This document shows, one piece after another, positions 35,975 to 44,638 of a stretch of 64,000 nt of DNA. The DNA lies in assembly GCF_000685275.1 (NCBI RefSeq), contig NZ_ARYK01000001.1:558001-622000 (forward strand), written 5' to 3'. The notes under the pieces were generated by a model. The model had not been told where the DNA came from, made no database searches, and was given only the letters and a program-made list of their open reading frames with translations. This stretch comes from Hyphomonas johnsonii MHS-2 (GTDB lineage: Bacteria > Pseudomonadota > Alphaproteobacteria > Caulobacterales > Hyphomonadaceae). Positions within the stretch are counted from its first letter, which is position 1, and every line of letters starts with the position of its first letter. The translations under genes were made by a program, and so were the position numbers.

Positions 35975-36591
35975 TACGAGCCTCTGGAGTTTTCGATGAA
36001 GACGTCGACTTGTGCTTTGCGTTCGGCCGACTGTTCTTGGGTTTGAGGAGCGTCATTGCAGACTCTTGCGTCGGGATCCGTCAACCCTTGTGGGGACGAG
36101 GATATCTCGTCGCGGGCTTCGTTTTCCAGCATGGCCTTGGCCCCCGCGCGTATCGACTTGACGATATTCTGATAACCGGTGCATCGGCATAGATTGCCGT
36201 CCATCTCTTCTCGGAGTGTTTCTTCGTCCGCATTCGGACCGAGACGTTCTGCGATCTTCACAGCGGCCATCACGAAACCGGGCGTGCAATAACCACATTG
36301 CAACCCGTGATTGGCTCGAAAAGCTTCTTGCATCGGATGGAGTTTTCCGTTTTGGGCAAGCCCTTCAATTGTTGTGACCTTGCCGCCGTCACAGGATAGC
36401 GCGAGCGCGGTGCAACTCTTGATCGCGTCACCGTTGAGATGGACGGTGCAGGCACCGCACTGCGTACTGTCGCAGCCTACATGTGTGCCGGTGAGTCCCA
36501 ATTGATCGCGCAGGAATTGCACAAGCAGCGTACTCGAAGTGACTTCGCGCGTGACGATGTTGCCGTTTACAGCGAGTGTAAGTGTGGGCAT
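35974..36591 (-). CDS. Molybdenum hydroxylase [2Fe-2S] subunit (CoxS-like)
   Basis: 205 residues. The N-terminal plant-type [2Fe-2S] domain has GCDSTQCGACTVHLNG, then SC. The second, helical domain has QCGYCTPGF and NLCRCTGY. The family usually ends near residue 155-160; here an extra, mostly polar tail of about 45 residues follows (rich in D, Q, E, S), with unknown role. The start MPTLTLAVNG has AGGAG upstream; a longer extension would overlap the large-subunit gene. Confidence 0.92.
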   Translation of the reverse strand: MPTLTLAVNGNIVTREVTSSTLLVQFLRDQLGLTGTHVGCDSTQCGACTVHLNGDAIKSCTALALSCDGGKVTTIEGLAQNGKLHPMQEAFRANHGLQCGYCTPGFVMAAVKIAERLGPNADEETLREEMDGNLCRCTGYQNIVKSIRAGAKAMLENEARDEISSSPQGLTDPDARVCNDAPQTQEQSAERKAQVDVFIENSRGS

Positions 36592-36607
36592 GGACTTGGC
36601 TCCTGTC

Positions 36608-38965
36608 TCAAGCTGCTTCGGTCGGCTTGCAGATGGCATCAATGCCACCGGCGTCGTGGATCGCCTTCCAGAGGCGATGCGGGCTGGCCGGCATATCGAA
36701 GTGACGGATACCGAGCGGCTTTAGTGCGTCGCACACGGCATTGAGGCCAGCTGGCATGGCGCCCACGGTTCCACTTTCACCTGCCCCCTTGATGCCGAGT
36801 GGGTTGTTAGGGGAGGGGACGTCGTGGCTGATCGTGGTAATGTGCGGGATGTCCAGTGCGCGGGGCATCTGGTAGTCCATGAAGCTGCCGGTCAACAGCT
36901 GGCCTTCGCGGTCAAATTCAATGAATTCGCCAAAGATCTGACCGAGGCCCTGCGCGACGCCTCCGTGGATCTGGCCTTTCACGATCATGGGATTGATCGA
37001 GCGCCCGACATCCTCGCAAACCCAATAGCCGATTGCATCGAGTTCGCCGGTTTCCGGGTCGATCTCGACCTCGCAGATATGGCAGCCATTTGGAAAGGTG
37101 GGGCCACCGGGGCGGACAATCTGCTTATGGGCCAATCCGCCGTCAAAACCGTCGGGCAACCCCATGGGGTTATGCGCCAGCGCGGCCACTTCGGCAAAAG
37201 TTGCAGTCTTGTTTGTCCCGCGCGCATTGAAGGTTCCGTCAACGAATTCAATCTGGGCCGCATCCGTCTCTAGCGGGATCGCGGCAATGATCTTTGCTTT
37301 TTCGATCACTTTCTCGGACAGGGTCTTGATGAGCGCGCCACCCACGGCGGCGGCGCGCGACCCGGCGCTTCCAAGACCGAAATTTTGCACGTCGGTGTCA
37401 CAGTCCTTCATTCGGATCTTCTCGGGCGGCACCGCAAGGAATTCGGAGATCAGCTGCCGCATTGTCGTCTCCTGTCCCTGGCCATGATTGTGAAAGCCGG
37501 TACTGAACGTTACGGAGCCGTCCGCTTCGATCTCGATCTCTCCCATTTCGTCTCGCATGCCGGAGGCGATCTCGACCACGTGACCCATTCCAATGCCGCG
37601 AAGCTTTCCTCTTCGAAGGGCCTCGGCGCGCCGTTTTTCGAATCCCGCCCAGTCGGCCGCTTCTTGCGCTTTGGTTTGACTGACCGGATAGTCGCCGCTG
37701 TCGTACGTGAACTGAAAGCCCGTATCATAAGGCATCTGCTCAGGTTGGATAAGATTTCGGCGGCGCAATTCCGCTGGGTCCATGCCGAGGTCGAAGGCCG
37801 CGGCGTCCATAGCTCTTTCCAGTACCACGAGCGCCTCCGGACGGCCTGCGCCACGGTAAGAGGCGATAGGAACAGTGTTGGTGAAATAGGCTCTCACCTC
37901 GGCGTAAATGGCAGGTGTCGTATAAACGCCTGACAAATGCCCAATATTTCCCTGCGCGCAATGCATGCCAGCCAGACTGATATATGCACCGAGATTGGCG
38001 CGTGAATTGAATTTGAGTCCGACAATCCTGGCGTCTTCGTCGAGCGCCAGGTCGCAATGCGAAATGTGGTCGCGGGAATGGCAGTCTGAAAGGAACCCTT
38101 CAGATCGTTCGGAGAACCAGTGAACCGGACGTCCAAGACGGCGCGCCGCCCACATGACAAGGGCAAGTTCCGGATGAGGAACGCCCTTGAGTCCAAATCC
38201 TCCACCGACATCCAGGGCGCGAACGCGTACTTTGCTAGGTGGCACCTTGAATATGCAGGCGGCAAGTTGCGTCCGGGTCATATGCGGGCTCTGTACGCCG
38301 GCGGTAAGTTCGTAGCGTCCCTCTGCTTCATTCCACACGCCAGTTGCGACGCGAGGTTCCATCGGGCTTACCGCAACGCGGCTCACGCGGACATCGATGC
38401 TGTGTATGCTCGCCGCCTTGGAGAACGCCTCTTCTACCGCCGCCTTGTCTCCAAAAACTCCGAGGCTGTCATTGTTGTCCGGACATTCCGGCCAGATAGA
38501 AGGCATTCCGGGCTTGTCTGCATCAGCTAACGAAACAACCGCCGTCAGTGGTGCGTATTCAACTTTTATGAGTTCGGCAGCGTCCTTTGCCTGGTCAAGC
38601 GTGTCGGCCATGACGATGGCGACCGGTTCTCCGGCATAACGTACGATATCGCGCGCGATAACCGAGAAGGGCGGTGCGAAATTCGGACCTGAGCCGTCAG
38701 GGGCATTGCTCGGGACGAGGGAGGGAAAGCCGCCGAGGTCGTCTTCGTCGGCATCGACGCCAGTCAGTATTCCCGCGACGCCCTTGCTTTCAAGCGATGC
38801 TGTTTTGTCGATGGACAATATCTTCGCGTGGGCATGCGGCGACCGTAAGACAAACAAGCGCAGCGCGTTCGCTGGAACGATATCGTCGGTGTATCGTCCC
38901 TCGCCGAGGAGTAGACGGGCATCCTCTGCCCGTTCAACCGATTGCCCGACACCGAACTTTTTCAT
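36608..38965 (-). CDS. Molybdenum hydroxylase large subunit (CoxL-like, form II)
   Basis: A 785-residue molybdopterin-cytosine-dinucleotide subunit. The active-site loop near residue 372 reads ASYRGAGRPEA, the form seen in aldehyde/aromatic hydroxylases, not the AYRCSFR of true CO dehydrogenase. GIKGAGESGTVGA holds the catalytic Glu730. It would hydroxylate a carbon next to a heteroatom or oxidise an aldehyde, with water as oxygen source. The start MKKFGVGQSVERAEDARLL has AGGAG upstream. No Mo-cofactor insertion gene is adjacent except the divergent CoxG-like one. Substrate unknown; calling it CO dehydrogenase would be wrong on the motif. Confidence 0.93.
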   Translation of the reverse strand: MKKFGVGQSVERAEDARLLLGEGRYTDDIVPANALRLFVLRSPHAHAKILSIDKTASLESKGVAGILTGVDADEDDLGGFPSLVPSNAPDGSGPNFAPPFSVIARDIVRYAGEPVAIVMADTLDQAKDAAELIKVEYAPLTAVVSLADADKPGMPSIWPECPDNNDSLGVFGDKAAVEEAFSKAASIHSIDVRVSRVAVSPMEPRVATGVWNEAEGRYELTAGVQSPHMTRTQLAACIFKVPPSKVRVRALDVGGGFGLKGVPHPELALVMWAARRLGRPVHWFSERSEGFLSDCHSRDHISHCDLALDEDARIVGLKFNSRANLGAYISLAGMHCAQGNIGHLSGVYTTPAIYAEVRAYFTNTVPIASYRGAGRPEALVVLERAMDAAAFDLGMDPAELRRRNLIQPEQMPYDTGFQFTYDSGDYPVSQTKAQEAADWAGFEKRRAEALRRGKLRGIGMGHVVEIASGMRDEMGEIEIEADGSVTFSTGFHNHGQGQETTMRQLISEFLAVPPEKIRMKDCDTDVQNFGLGSAGSRAAAVGGALIKTLSEKVIEKAKIIAAIPLETDAAQIEFVDGTFNARGTNKTATFAEVAALAHNPMGLPDGFDGGLAHKQIVRPGGPTFPNGCHICEVEIDPETGELDAIGYWVCEDVGRSINPMIVKGQIHGGVAQGLGQIFGEFIEFDREGQLLTGSFMDYQMPRALDIPHITTISHDVPSPNNPLGIKGAGESGTVGAMPAGLNAVCDALKPLGIRHFDMPASPHRLWKAIHDAGGIDAICKPTEAA

Positions 38966-39228
38966 TGGCCAGTCTCCTGAGCGGGCTTTTGCCGCTTCGT
39001 TCAGCTTCTTGTGCCAGAGTTTCACCCTCCGGGGCCAACCGTATGGCAGACGATTTTTTGGAGCCTTAGGGCAACGCCAACATACTTATCATTGCTCTGC
39101 CTCAGGATACGACCCGAAGCAACGAAATTGCCCGTTCGATAACGCAACCGGGGCGTCCTGCGGCGTTGATGATACTGTATCTGTCGTCTATCTGGAGACG
39201 CGACAACAATAAGTTGATGGGAGCTGGT

Positions 39229-39927
39229 ATGGCCTTCGAAATGGATGGGGAATTCGTGCTGCCTGCCACGCGTGAGCAGGTATGGAAGGCACTCAACGAT
39301 CCCGATGTGCTTTGTCGTTGCATTCAGGGCTGCCAAGCTTTGGAGCGCACAGGGGAAAACAGTTTCAAAGCAGATGTGAAGATGAAGATCGGCCCGGTGT
39401 CGTCCGTCTTCAGCGGAAATGTTGACCTGCTCGATCTCGATCCTCCGGCCAGCTATCGCATCCAGGGAAAGGGTGATGGTGGTGCCGCCGGGTTCGCCAA
39501 GGGTGGTGCAAAAGTGACGCTCAATGATACCGAAGGCGGCACGCTCCTTCGTTACGATATCAATGCCGATATTGGTGGCAAGCTCGCGCAACTCGGCGGG
39601 AGACTTATCAATGGCGTTGCGAAGCGCCAGGCGGATCTCTTTTTTGAGAGTTTCGCCGCCGAGTTCGGTCCGGAAAAAGAAGAAGGTCGCAAAGAGGGAC
39701 GGAGTGTCGCTCAAGGTGATGTTGGTTCTATTGCATCGCGCCCGTCGCAGTCATCCGTCCGTGGCTCTGCCCCGGCAACGCCATGGGCCTGGTTCATTGC
39801 GCTCGCTGTCGCCATTGTCGCAGGTTTTTTGCTCGGGCGCAGCGAAGCTGATACTGCCTGGGTTGTTGCAATGGTGGTGCTGGCGGTCATCAGCGCTGGT
39901 GCGGGCTTCCGCGCCGGACGGGGATAG
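39229..39927 (+). CDS. CoxG-like SRPBCC protein with C-terminal membrane segments
   Basis: 232 residues. Residues 1-145 are the CoxG family SRPBCC fold (FVLPATREQVWKALNDPDVL, CIQGCQALERTGEN, FAKGGAKVTLND). After a Ser/Pro linker come two hydrophobic segments (FIALAVAIVAGFLLG and WVVAMVVLAVISAGAGF). CoxG anchors CO dehydrogenase-type enzymes to the membrane or aids their assembly, and the divergent coxLSM-like unit supports that link. The start was set at 39229 (GGGAG 9 bases upstream), not at an ATG 63 bases earlier. The 263-bp gap to the L subunit should hold both promoters. Confidence 0.9.
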   Translation: MAFEMDGEFVLPATREQVWKALNDPDVLCRCIQGCQALERTGENSFKADVKMKIGPVSSVFSGNVDLLDLDPPASYRIQGKGDGGAAGFAKGGAKVTLNDTEGGTLLRYDINADIGGKLAQLGGRLINGVAKRQADLFFESFAAEFGPEKEEGRKEGRSVAQGDVGSIASRPSQSSVRGSAPATPWAWFIALAVAIVAGFLLGRSEADTAWVVAMVVLAVISAGAGFRAGRG

Positions 39928-39936
39928 GATCACCAC

Positions 39937-40677
39937 ATGCGTTTCAAAGGTAAAGCAGCTTTGGTCACGGGTGCAGGTAAAGGCATAGGCGAGGCGACGG
40001 CCATAAAGCTTGCATCAGAAGGCGCCAGTGTCCTTTGCGCTGACCGGGATGAGATTGCTCTCGACGATACTGTGCGTGCAATTGTGGCGTCGGGCGGCAC
40101 GGCTGTTGGGTGTCACACGGATGTGTCTGAAGCGAAGCAAGTGGATGCGATGGTCTCAATGGCTGTCGAGCGCTTCGGAGGGCTGCATCTGGCGGTAAAT
40201 AATGCCGGCATCGGCGGTCCGGAAAAACCCCTGGCAGAACAGGCATTGGAAGACTGGAAACGTGTTCTTGACGTCAACCTCAATGGGGTTTTCTACGGAC
40301 TGAAATATGAGATCCCGGCGATCATCGCCGCAGGTGGCGGTGCAATTGTGAATGTCGCTTCGATGTTTGCGCGACACGCGCTGCGGGGGCACGCTCACTA
40401 CACTGCTTCAAAGTATGCTGTGGTCGGATTAACGCGGACCGCGGCGGTCGACTATGCTAACCATCCGATCCGCATCAACACAGTGTGTCCAGGCGTCATC
40501 GATACACCACTGTCTCGCAGCGGCGGCGATACAAGCGCCGGCATCGCGCAAATGATTCCGCAAGGGCGCCTCGGAGAAGCGCGTGAAGTCGCAAATATGA
40601 TTGCGTTTCTGCTTTCAGAAGAAGCGTCCTACGTCACGGCGAGCGAGTTCGACGTCGATGGCGGTATCTTACACTAG
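39937..40677 (+). CDS. Short-chain dehydrogenase/reductase (SDR)
   Basis: A 246-residue classical SDR: TGAGKGIGEATAIKL, VLCADRDE (NAD+-type acidic residue), LAVNNAGIGG, Ser in NVASMFARH, Y-T-A-S-K and FDVDGG. It is 9 bp after the CoxG-like gene and 11 bp before another SDR. The three probably share a transcript, so it may act on the hydroxylated product of the Mo enzyme. Confidence 0.9.
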   Translation: MRFKGKAALVTGAGKGIGEATAIKLASEGASVLCADRDEIALDDTVRAIVASGGTAVGCHTDVSEAKQVDAMVSMAVERFGGLHLAVNNAGIGGPEKPLAEQALEDWKRVLDVNLNGVFYGLKYEIPAIIAAGGGAIVNVASMFARHALRGHAHYTASKYAVVGLTRTAAVDYANHPIRINTVCPGVIDTPLSRSGGDTSAGIAQMIPQGRLGEAREVANMIAFLLSEEASYVTASEFDVDGGILH

Positions 40678-40688
40678 GGAGATTATTC

Positions 40689-41540
40689 ATGGACCTGTCA
40701 GGCAAAAATGCCGTGGTAACCGGCGCCGGGGGCGGTATTGGCCGTGGCATTGCACTTGCGCTAGCTGACGCCGGCGCCAATGTTGTTGCGGCGGATATCG
40801 AGGAGACGAAGGCGAAAGCGACCGCCGAGGAGGTGGCGGAGAGACGTGTGAAGTCTGGTTTCTTTAGAGTTGACGTGCGCAACAGCGAGGAAGTCGGAAG
40901 GCTCGCAGATTATGCTTGGGAGACGCTCGGTAGAGTGGATGTCCTCTGCAATAATGCTGGTGTGGTTGCTCCGGGGCCGGCCTTGAGCGTCAGCGATGCT
41001 GATTTCCGCTGGCAGTTGGAGGTCAACGTCGTTGGCGTGTTCAACGGTATGCGAGAGTTTACCCGACGTTTCATCGAACAGGGCGGCGACGCTCATATCG
41101 TAAACACAGGTTCCCATCATTCAATCGGTGCGCCGACGGCCGGGGTTGCCCCTTACGTTGCTTGCAAGCACGCGGTGCTCGGGCTGGCTGATGCCTTCCG
41201 TACTGAATATGGGGACAAGGTCAAATTCAGCGTTCTCTGCCCCGGCATCATTAATACCGGCATTTGGGATGCGGGTCGCAATCGGCCTGCTGAATTCGGG
41301 GGTGCATATGAAGGGGACGAGCGCAACCAGAAGGCGTTGACTGCATTTGGAATGCGCCCTGAACGCGTGGGACGGCTCGTGGCGAACGGCATCCAGAATG
41401 AGGATTTCTTCATATGGACGCATCCGCAGGATATTGAACTCATTGAAAAACGTTACAATGAGTGCCGGGAAACGCTCGAAAGTCAGTGGCCTGATGGCCC
41501 TGATGAAGAGCACAAGATGACTCCTCACGATGTGACGTAG
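40689..41540 (+). CDS. Short-chain dehydrogenase/reductase (SDR)
   Basis: A 283-residue SDR: TGAGGGIGRGIALAL, VVAADIEETKA, DVLCNNAGVV, Ser in NTGSHHSIG and Y-V-A-C-K. It has a longer C-terminal region (from about residue 200) without the VDGG motif, as seen in SDRs acting on larger substrates. It closes the catabolic region; the next gene is a protease on the other strand 120 bp away. Confidence 0.89.
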   Translation: MDLSGKNAVVTGAGGGIGRGIALALADAGANVVAADIEETKAKATAEEVAERRVKSGFFRVDVRNSEEVGRLADYAWETLGRVDVLCNNAGVVAPGPALSVSDADFRWQLEVNVVGVFNGMREFTRRFIEQGGDAHIVNTGSHHSIGAPTAGVAPYVACKHAVLGLADAFRTEYGDKVKFSVLCPGIINTGIWDAGRNRPAEFGGAYEGDERNQKALTAFGMRPERVGRLVANGIQNEDFFIWTHPQDIELIEKRYNECRETLESQWPDGPDEEHKMTPHDVT

Positions 41541-41660
41541 TGGGCGCGAGTTTAACGCTCGGGCTCTCAGGCGGCCGCTTGTGCGTTTAGGAATCTCGCG
41601 GAAAATGCCTGCACGTGATGCGCGAGGCCGAAGCCGGCGCGTCTGGCGTTCGATGAACTG

Positions 41661-42656
41661 TCAGTCCCGATTGATGTGCGACCCCGTCTGCATGGTACGA
41701 ACGATTGTCTCGCGAGGCCGGGTGGTGGGCACGCTCAGGACAAGATATTTCCGGCGCCTGTCGATCTGCACCCGAAATGCCGAGAGATAGTCCAGGCCCA
41801 GAACCATGGTGGGTTGTTCGCTGCGGCCCAGGTGAGAAAACAGCGCCGGATCGGCCACGAGCAGGTCAAGGCCCGGGATGCGGTGACGCCCGGCCGTGAA
41901 CAGGCGGGCGGTCGCGACGCGGACAGCAACGCCGCCGCCTGTCGCACCTAGGAGGGTTTGTGTCTTTTCGACATTGGTGCGCATGCCGGCGTCGTTTGCG
42001 AACCGCGAGTTTACGTAAGTAATGCTGGAACCAGTATCGATCAGTGCGAGGCCCTTCTTTCCGTTCAGTTTGACCTCGGCAAACCAGAGTCCTGAAATTT
42101 CCTCGATTGGCACCCGTGTCGAGACCCGGGTCGTGCTCGAATCGGGGCGCCCGTCATAAATGAGAACGCGCTGCTCATCGAAATCAAAGTCGATCACGTC
42201 GCCGTCAAACGCGCCCGCGGGAAGAATATTGTGAGCCCCAGGAATGTCGGGTCTATTGTTGAGCGCCGCAGGAACGTCGCCAATACCGGTGTTTCCGGTA
42301 GCCATGCTGTTGATATAGACAACGGGGTATATCTGGGGCCCGGATACACCGAGGACGTTCACTGACTCGGCGTCCGGTTCCGCCACGCCAGCCGAGCGGG
42401 CCGTGGCGACGTCAATCATCGCATAGGTGGCGGCTGTATCAATGACACCGTCGATGCCGCTGCGTCCGTTGATCGTCAGCGAAACAAGAAGATGACCTTC
42501 GTCCGTCATTTCGAACGGGATGACTTGCCGCTCGTTCGCCGATGCGACCTGTACGGTGAAAGTCAGAGGAAACATCAGTGCAAACAAGGCCAATATGCGG
42601 AACAAGCGGCGCGGTGAGCCGGACTTTCCGGGTTCCACAGACTGGTGGTTTCGCAT
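41661..42656 (-). CDS. Two-lobed retropepsin-like aspartic protease, secreted
   Basis: 331 residues. A hydrophobic segment at 18-40 with an A-S-A end looks like a signal peptide, so the protein is probably periplasmic. Two aspartic protease motifs sit in one chain: D73-T-A (GVIDTAATYAMI) and D207-T-G (LIDTGSSITYV), each starting a beta-rich lobe. Retropepsins are usually single-lobed dimers, so a tandem build would be self-sufficient. Substrate unknown. It starts just before a 7-bp inverted repeat and lies downstream of the TetR gene on the same strand, separated by a probable terminator. Confidence 0.85.
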   Translation of the reverse strand: MRNHQSVEPGKSGSPRRLFRILALFALMFPLTFTVQVASANERQVIPFEMTDEGHLLVSLTINGRSGIDGVIDTAATYAMIDVATARSAGVAEPDAESVNVLGVSGPQIYPVVYINSMATGNTGIGDVPAALNNRPDIPGAHNILPAGAFDGDVIDFDFDEQRVLIYDGRPDSSTTRVSTRVPIEEISGLWFAEVKLNGKKGLALIDTGSSITYVNSRFANDAGMRTNVEKTQTLLGATGGGVAVRVATARLFTAGRHRIPGLDLLVADPALFSHLGRSEQPTMVLGLDYLSAFRVQIDRRRKYLVLSVPTTRPRETIVRTMQTGSHINRD

Positions 42657-42660
42657 TGCG

Positions 42661-42683
42661 CTGTCCTTGTTGCAGCAGGACAG
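42661..42683. repeat. Inverted repeat in the leader of the protease gene
   Basis: CTGTCCT-N9-AGGACAG, perfect seven-base arms, directly upstream of the protease start codon (4 bp). The left arm on the minus strand lies where a ribosome site would be (AGGACAG), so folding could hide it. Could also be an operator. Confidence 0.5.
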
Positions 42684-42700
42684 GACTATGCCACAAATTC

Positions 42701-42719
42701 GCCCGGTCTCAAACCGGGC
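42701..42719 (-). terminator. Hairpin after the TetR gene, possible terminator
   Basis: GCCCGGT-CTCAA-ACCGGGC, a perfect 7-bp stem starting right after the TetR stop codon (minus-strand reading). It is followed by GAATTTGT, a modest T-rich tail. It may separate TetR expression from the protease gene. Confidence 0.55.
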
Positions 42720-43358
42720 CTAGTCCCTGAGCACAGAGCGGATCGCCTTTCTGAGGAACGCGGTCAGCGAATCCCGGTCGAGGCCGGGGTTACGAAGGAT
42801 ACGGATTGGCAGGCCACCAAAAATCGTGAACAGCAGCTCCACACGGCCTTCGGCGTCCTTGAGACCGAGTTTCGTCGTCAGGAGCGCGGCGAAAATACTG
42901 CGGACTTTCGTGTCGTGCGCCCTCAACATCTCGGCGATCGCAGGATTCCGCTGGGCCTCGGCGGCAATTTCGAGGTTGAGGACGGATTGAAACGGGTCCG
43001 TGTTCATCTCGACGCCTTCTCCGGCCTTTTCCACGAGCGCCTGGAGCAATTCCTCACTCGGAATGGCTTCGAAGTTGGCGAACCCTTCCGCTTGCATGGC
43101 GCATTCGCGCGCGACGATGGCGGCGATGATGGCGTCCTTGCTTTCGAAATAGTGATAGATATGGCCTGCGCTCATATGCGCCAGTTCCGCAATCCGGGCC
43201 ATGCCGGCGCCATGAAAGCCTTGTTCTACAAAGCATTTTGCCGCGGCATCCAGAATTTGTTCGCGGCGAGCCGCCTGACGCGGAGAATGCTTACAATCCA
43301 CAGTGCTGTTTCCCGGATAATTTGTGCGCGCGGGGCTTGAAATGGTGCGCCGCAGCAT
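42720..43358 (-). CDS. TetR-family repressor of the adjacent RND pump
   Basis: Up to 212 residues. The helix-turn-helix has RREQILDAAAKCFVEQGFHG, then MARIAELAHMSAGHIYHYF. The ligand domain follows. It is divergent from the RND efflux operon with a 69-bp gap, the usual layout for a local repressor that responds to pump substrates. Start uncertain: the ATG at 43358 lacks a ribosome site and sits 6 bp from a palindrome. A GTG at 43301 would give MDCKHSPRQAARREQ and a leader of normal length. Confidence 0.9.
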   Translation of the reverse strand: MLRRTISSPARTNYPGNSTVDCKHSPRQAARREQILDAAAKCFVEQGFHGAGMARIAELAHMSAGHIYHYFESKDAIIAAIVARECAMQAEGFANFEAIPSEELLQALVEKAGEGVEMNTDPFQSVLNLEIAAEAQRNPAIAEMLRAHDTKVRSIFAALLTTKLGLKDAEGRVELLFTIFGGLPIRILRNPGLDRDSLTAFLRKAIRSVLRD

Positions 43359-43364
43359 TACTTC

Positions 43365-43372
43365 GAACGTTC
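43365..43372. promoter_or_regulatory. GAACGTTC palindrome, likely TetR operator
   Basis: A perfect 8-base palindrome, with GTTC extended by ATTC, in the 69-bp gap between tetR and the RND operon. Position suggests the operator for both. Short, so chance cannot be excluded. Confidence 0.45.
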
Positions 43373-43427
43373 ATTCTAACTCTTCTGTCCCCCAAACACC
43401 TATACATTTTTGATCAAGGTGCGCTTA

Positions 43428-44618
43428 ATGCCAATAATTATCAATACTTTCAAGGTTTTGACCGCAGCGGTCCTTATCGGCGCGGCGGCCGCGTGCGGTC
43501 AGCCGGAGGCTCCGGCCGCCGTCGAGGCGCCCGCAGCTGCGGCAGTTGACGTGCAGGTGGTGTACAAAACAAATATTGAAAGCAAGCGCGAGTTGCCGGG
43601 CCGGGCCCGGGCATTCCGCGAGGCGGAAATTCGCCCGCAGGTGACCGGACTCATCCAGTCGCGCCTGTTCACCGAAGGTGAGCAGGTCAAGCAGGGGCAG
43701 CCGCTCTATCAGATCGACGCAGCAGAATATGCCGCGGCCGTGAACAGTGCGCGGGCGGCGGTTCAGCGGGCCGAGGCGACAGCAGAATCTGCACGCCAGA
43801 CGGCTAGCCGCTTTGAACGCCTGGCAGAGATCAATGCAGTGAGCCGGGAAAACCTTGACCAGGCTGTTGCGGCGCAGAAGCAGGCCGAAGCCGACGTGGC
43901 GATACAGAAGGCGGCGCTTCAGCGGGCCAATATCGATCTGGCCCGTACCAAGGTGACGTCGCCGATTGATGGCCAGATCGGCCGGTCGTCCGTGACGCCC
44001 GGTGCGCTGGTGACCCAGAACCAGGCGACGCCGTTGGCCATGGTGCTGCAACTGGATCCTATCTACCTGGACCTGACGGCGGGCAGCTCGAAAATCCTTG
44101 GCTGGAAACGTGATATTGCCGCGGGTCGGATCAAGTCCAGCGACGGCGAGAGCGTGGCCGTGACGATCGCGCTGGAAGATGGCAGCACCTATTCCGAGCC
44201 GGGCCGGCTGGAATTCAGCGAAGTCAGTGTCGACGAGAGCGCCGGGTCGGTGATCATCCGCGCTGTGGTGCCTAACCCTGACGGGTTCCTGCTGCCGGGC
44301 ATGTATGTGAATGCCAGTTTCAGTGCCGGGACCTATGACAATGTTTTCCTGGTGCCGCAGCGTGCGGTGACACGCACCGTGAAAGGCGACCCGACCGTGA
44401 TGGTGGTGGGCGAGGACGGCACAGCCGAAGTGCGCAACCTCACCATCATCGAAGCCAGCGGCAATGACTGGATCGTGTCGGACGGGCTGGAAGATGGCGA
44501 CAAGCTGATTATTGGCGGCCTGCAGAAGGTGCGCCCCGGCGCGCCAGTGAGCATGGTGCCACCGATGACGGCATCGACCCAACCGGCTGGCGCGTCGGCG
44601 ACAGCTAGCAAACACTAA
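43428..44618 (+). CDS. RND efflux periplasmic adaptor (membrane fusion protein)
   Basis: 396 residues, HlyD/AcrA family. The lipoprotein signal ends AAAAC with Cys23, so it is anchored in the inner membrane's outer leaflet. The lipoyl/barrel-sandwich halves are around REAEIRPQVTGLIQSRLFTE and VTSPIDGQIGRSSVTPGALV. A helical hairpin (about 100-160) is Ala/Gln-rich, and a beta-barrel and membrane-proximal domain with VPQRAVTR follow. It links the pump at 44639-47782 with the outer-membrane channel at 47779-49182. ATG chosen for AAGG upstream. Confidence 0.95.
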   Translation: MPIIINTFKVLTAAVLIGAAAACGQPEAPAAVEAPAAAAVDVQVVYKTNIESKRELPGRARAFREAEIRPQVTGLIQSRLFTEGEQVKQGQPLYQIDAAEYAAAVNSARAAVQRAEATAESARQTASRFERLAEINAVSRENLDQAVAAQKQAEADVAIQKAALQRANIDLARTKVTSPIDGQIGRSSVTPGALVTQNQATPLAMVLQLDPIYLDLTAGSSKILGWKRDIAAGRIKSSDGESVAVTIALEDGSTYSEPGRLEFSEVSVDESAGSVIIRAVVPNPDGFLLPGMYVNASFSAGTYDNVFLVPQRAVTRTVKGDPTVMVVGEDGTAEVRNLTIIEASGNDWIVSDGLEDGDKLIIGGLQKVRPGAPVSMVPPMTASTQPAGASATASKH

Positions 44619-44638
44619 TCCAACCGGGCGCATCTTCC

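Noticed and set aside
36608-38965. Assignment as carbon monoxide dehydrogenase
   Set aside because: The active-site loop lacks the Cys-containing AYRCSFR of form I enzymes.
41541-41600. CGAG-N7-CTCG hairpin as terminator after the last SDR
   Set aside because: Only 4 bp of stem and no T tract.
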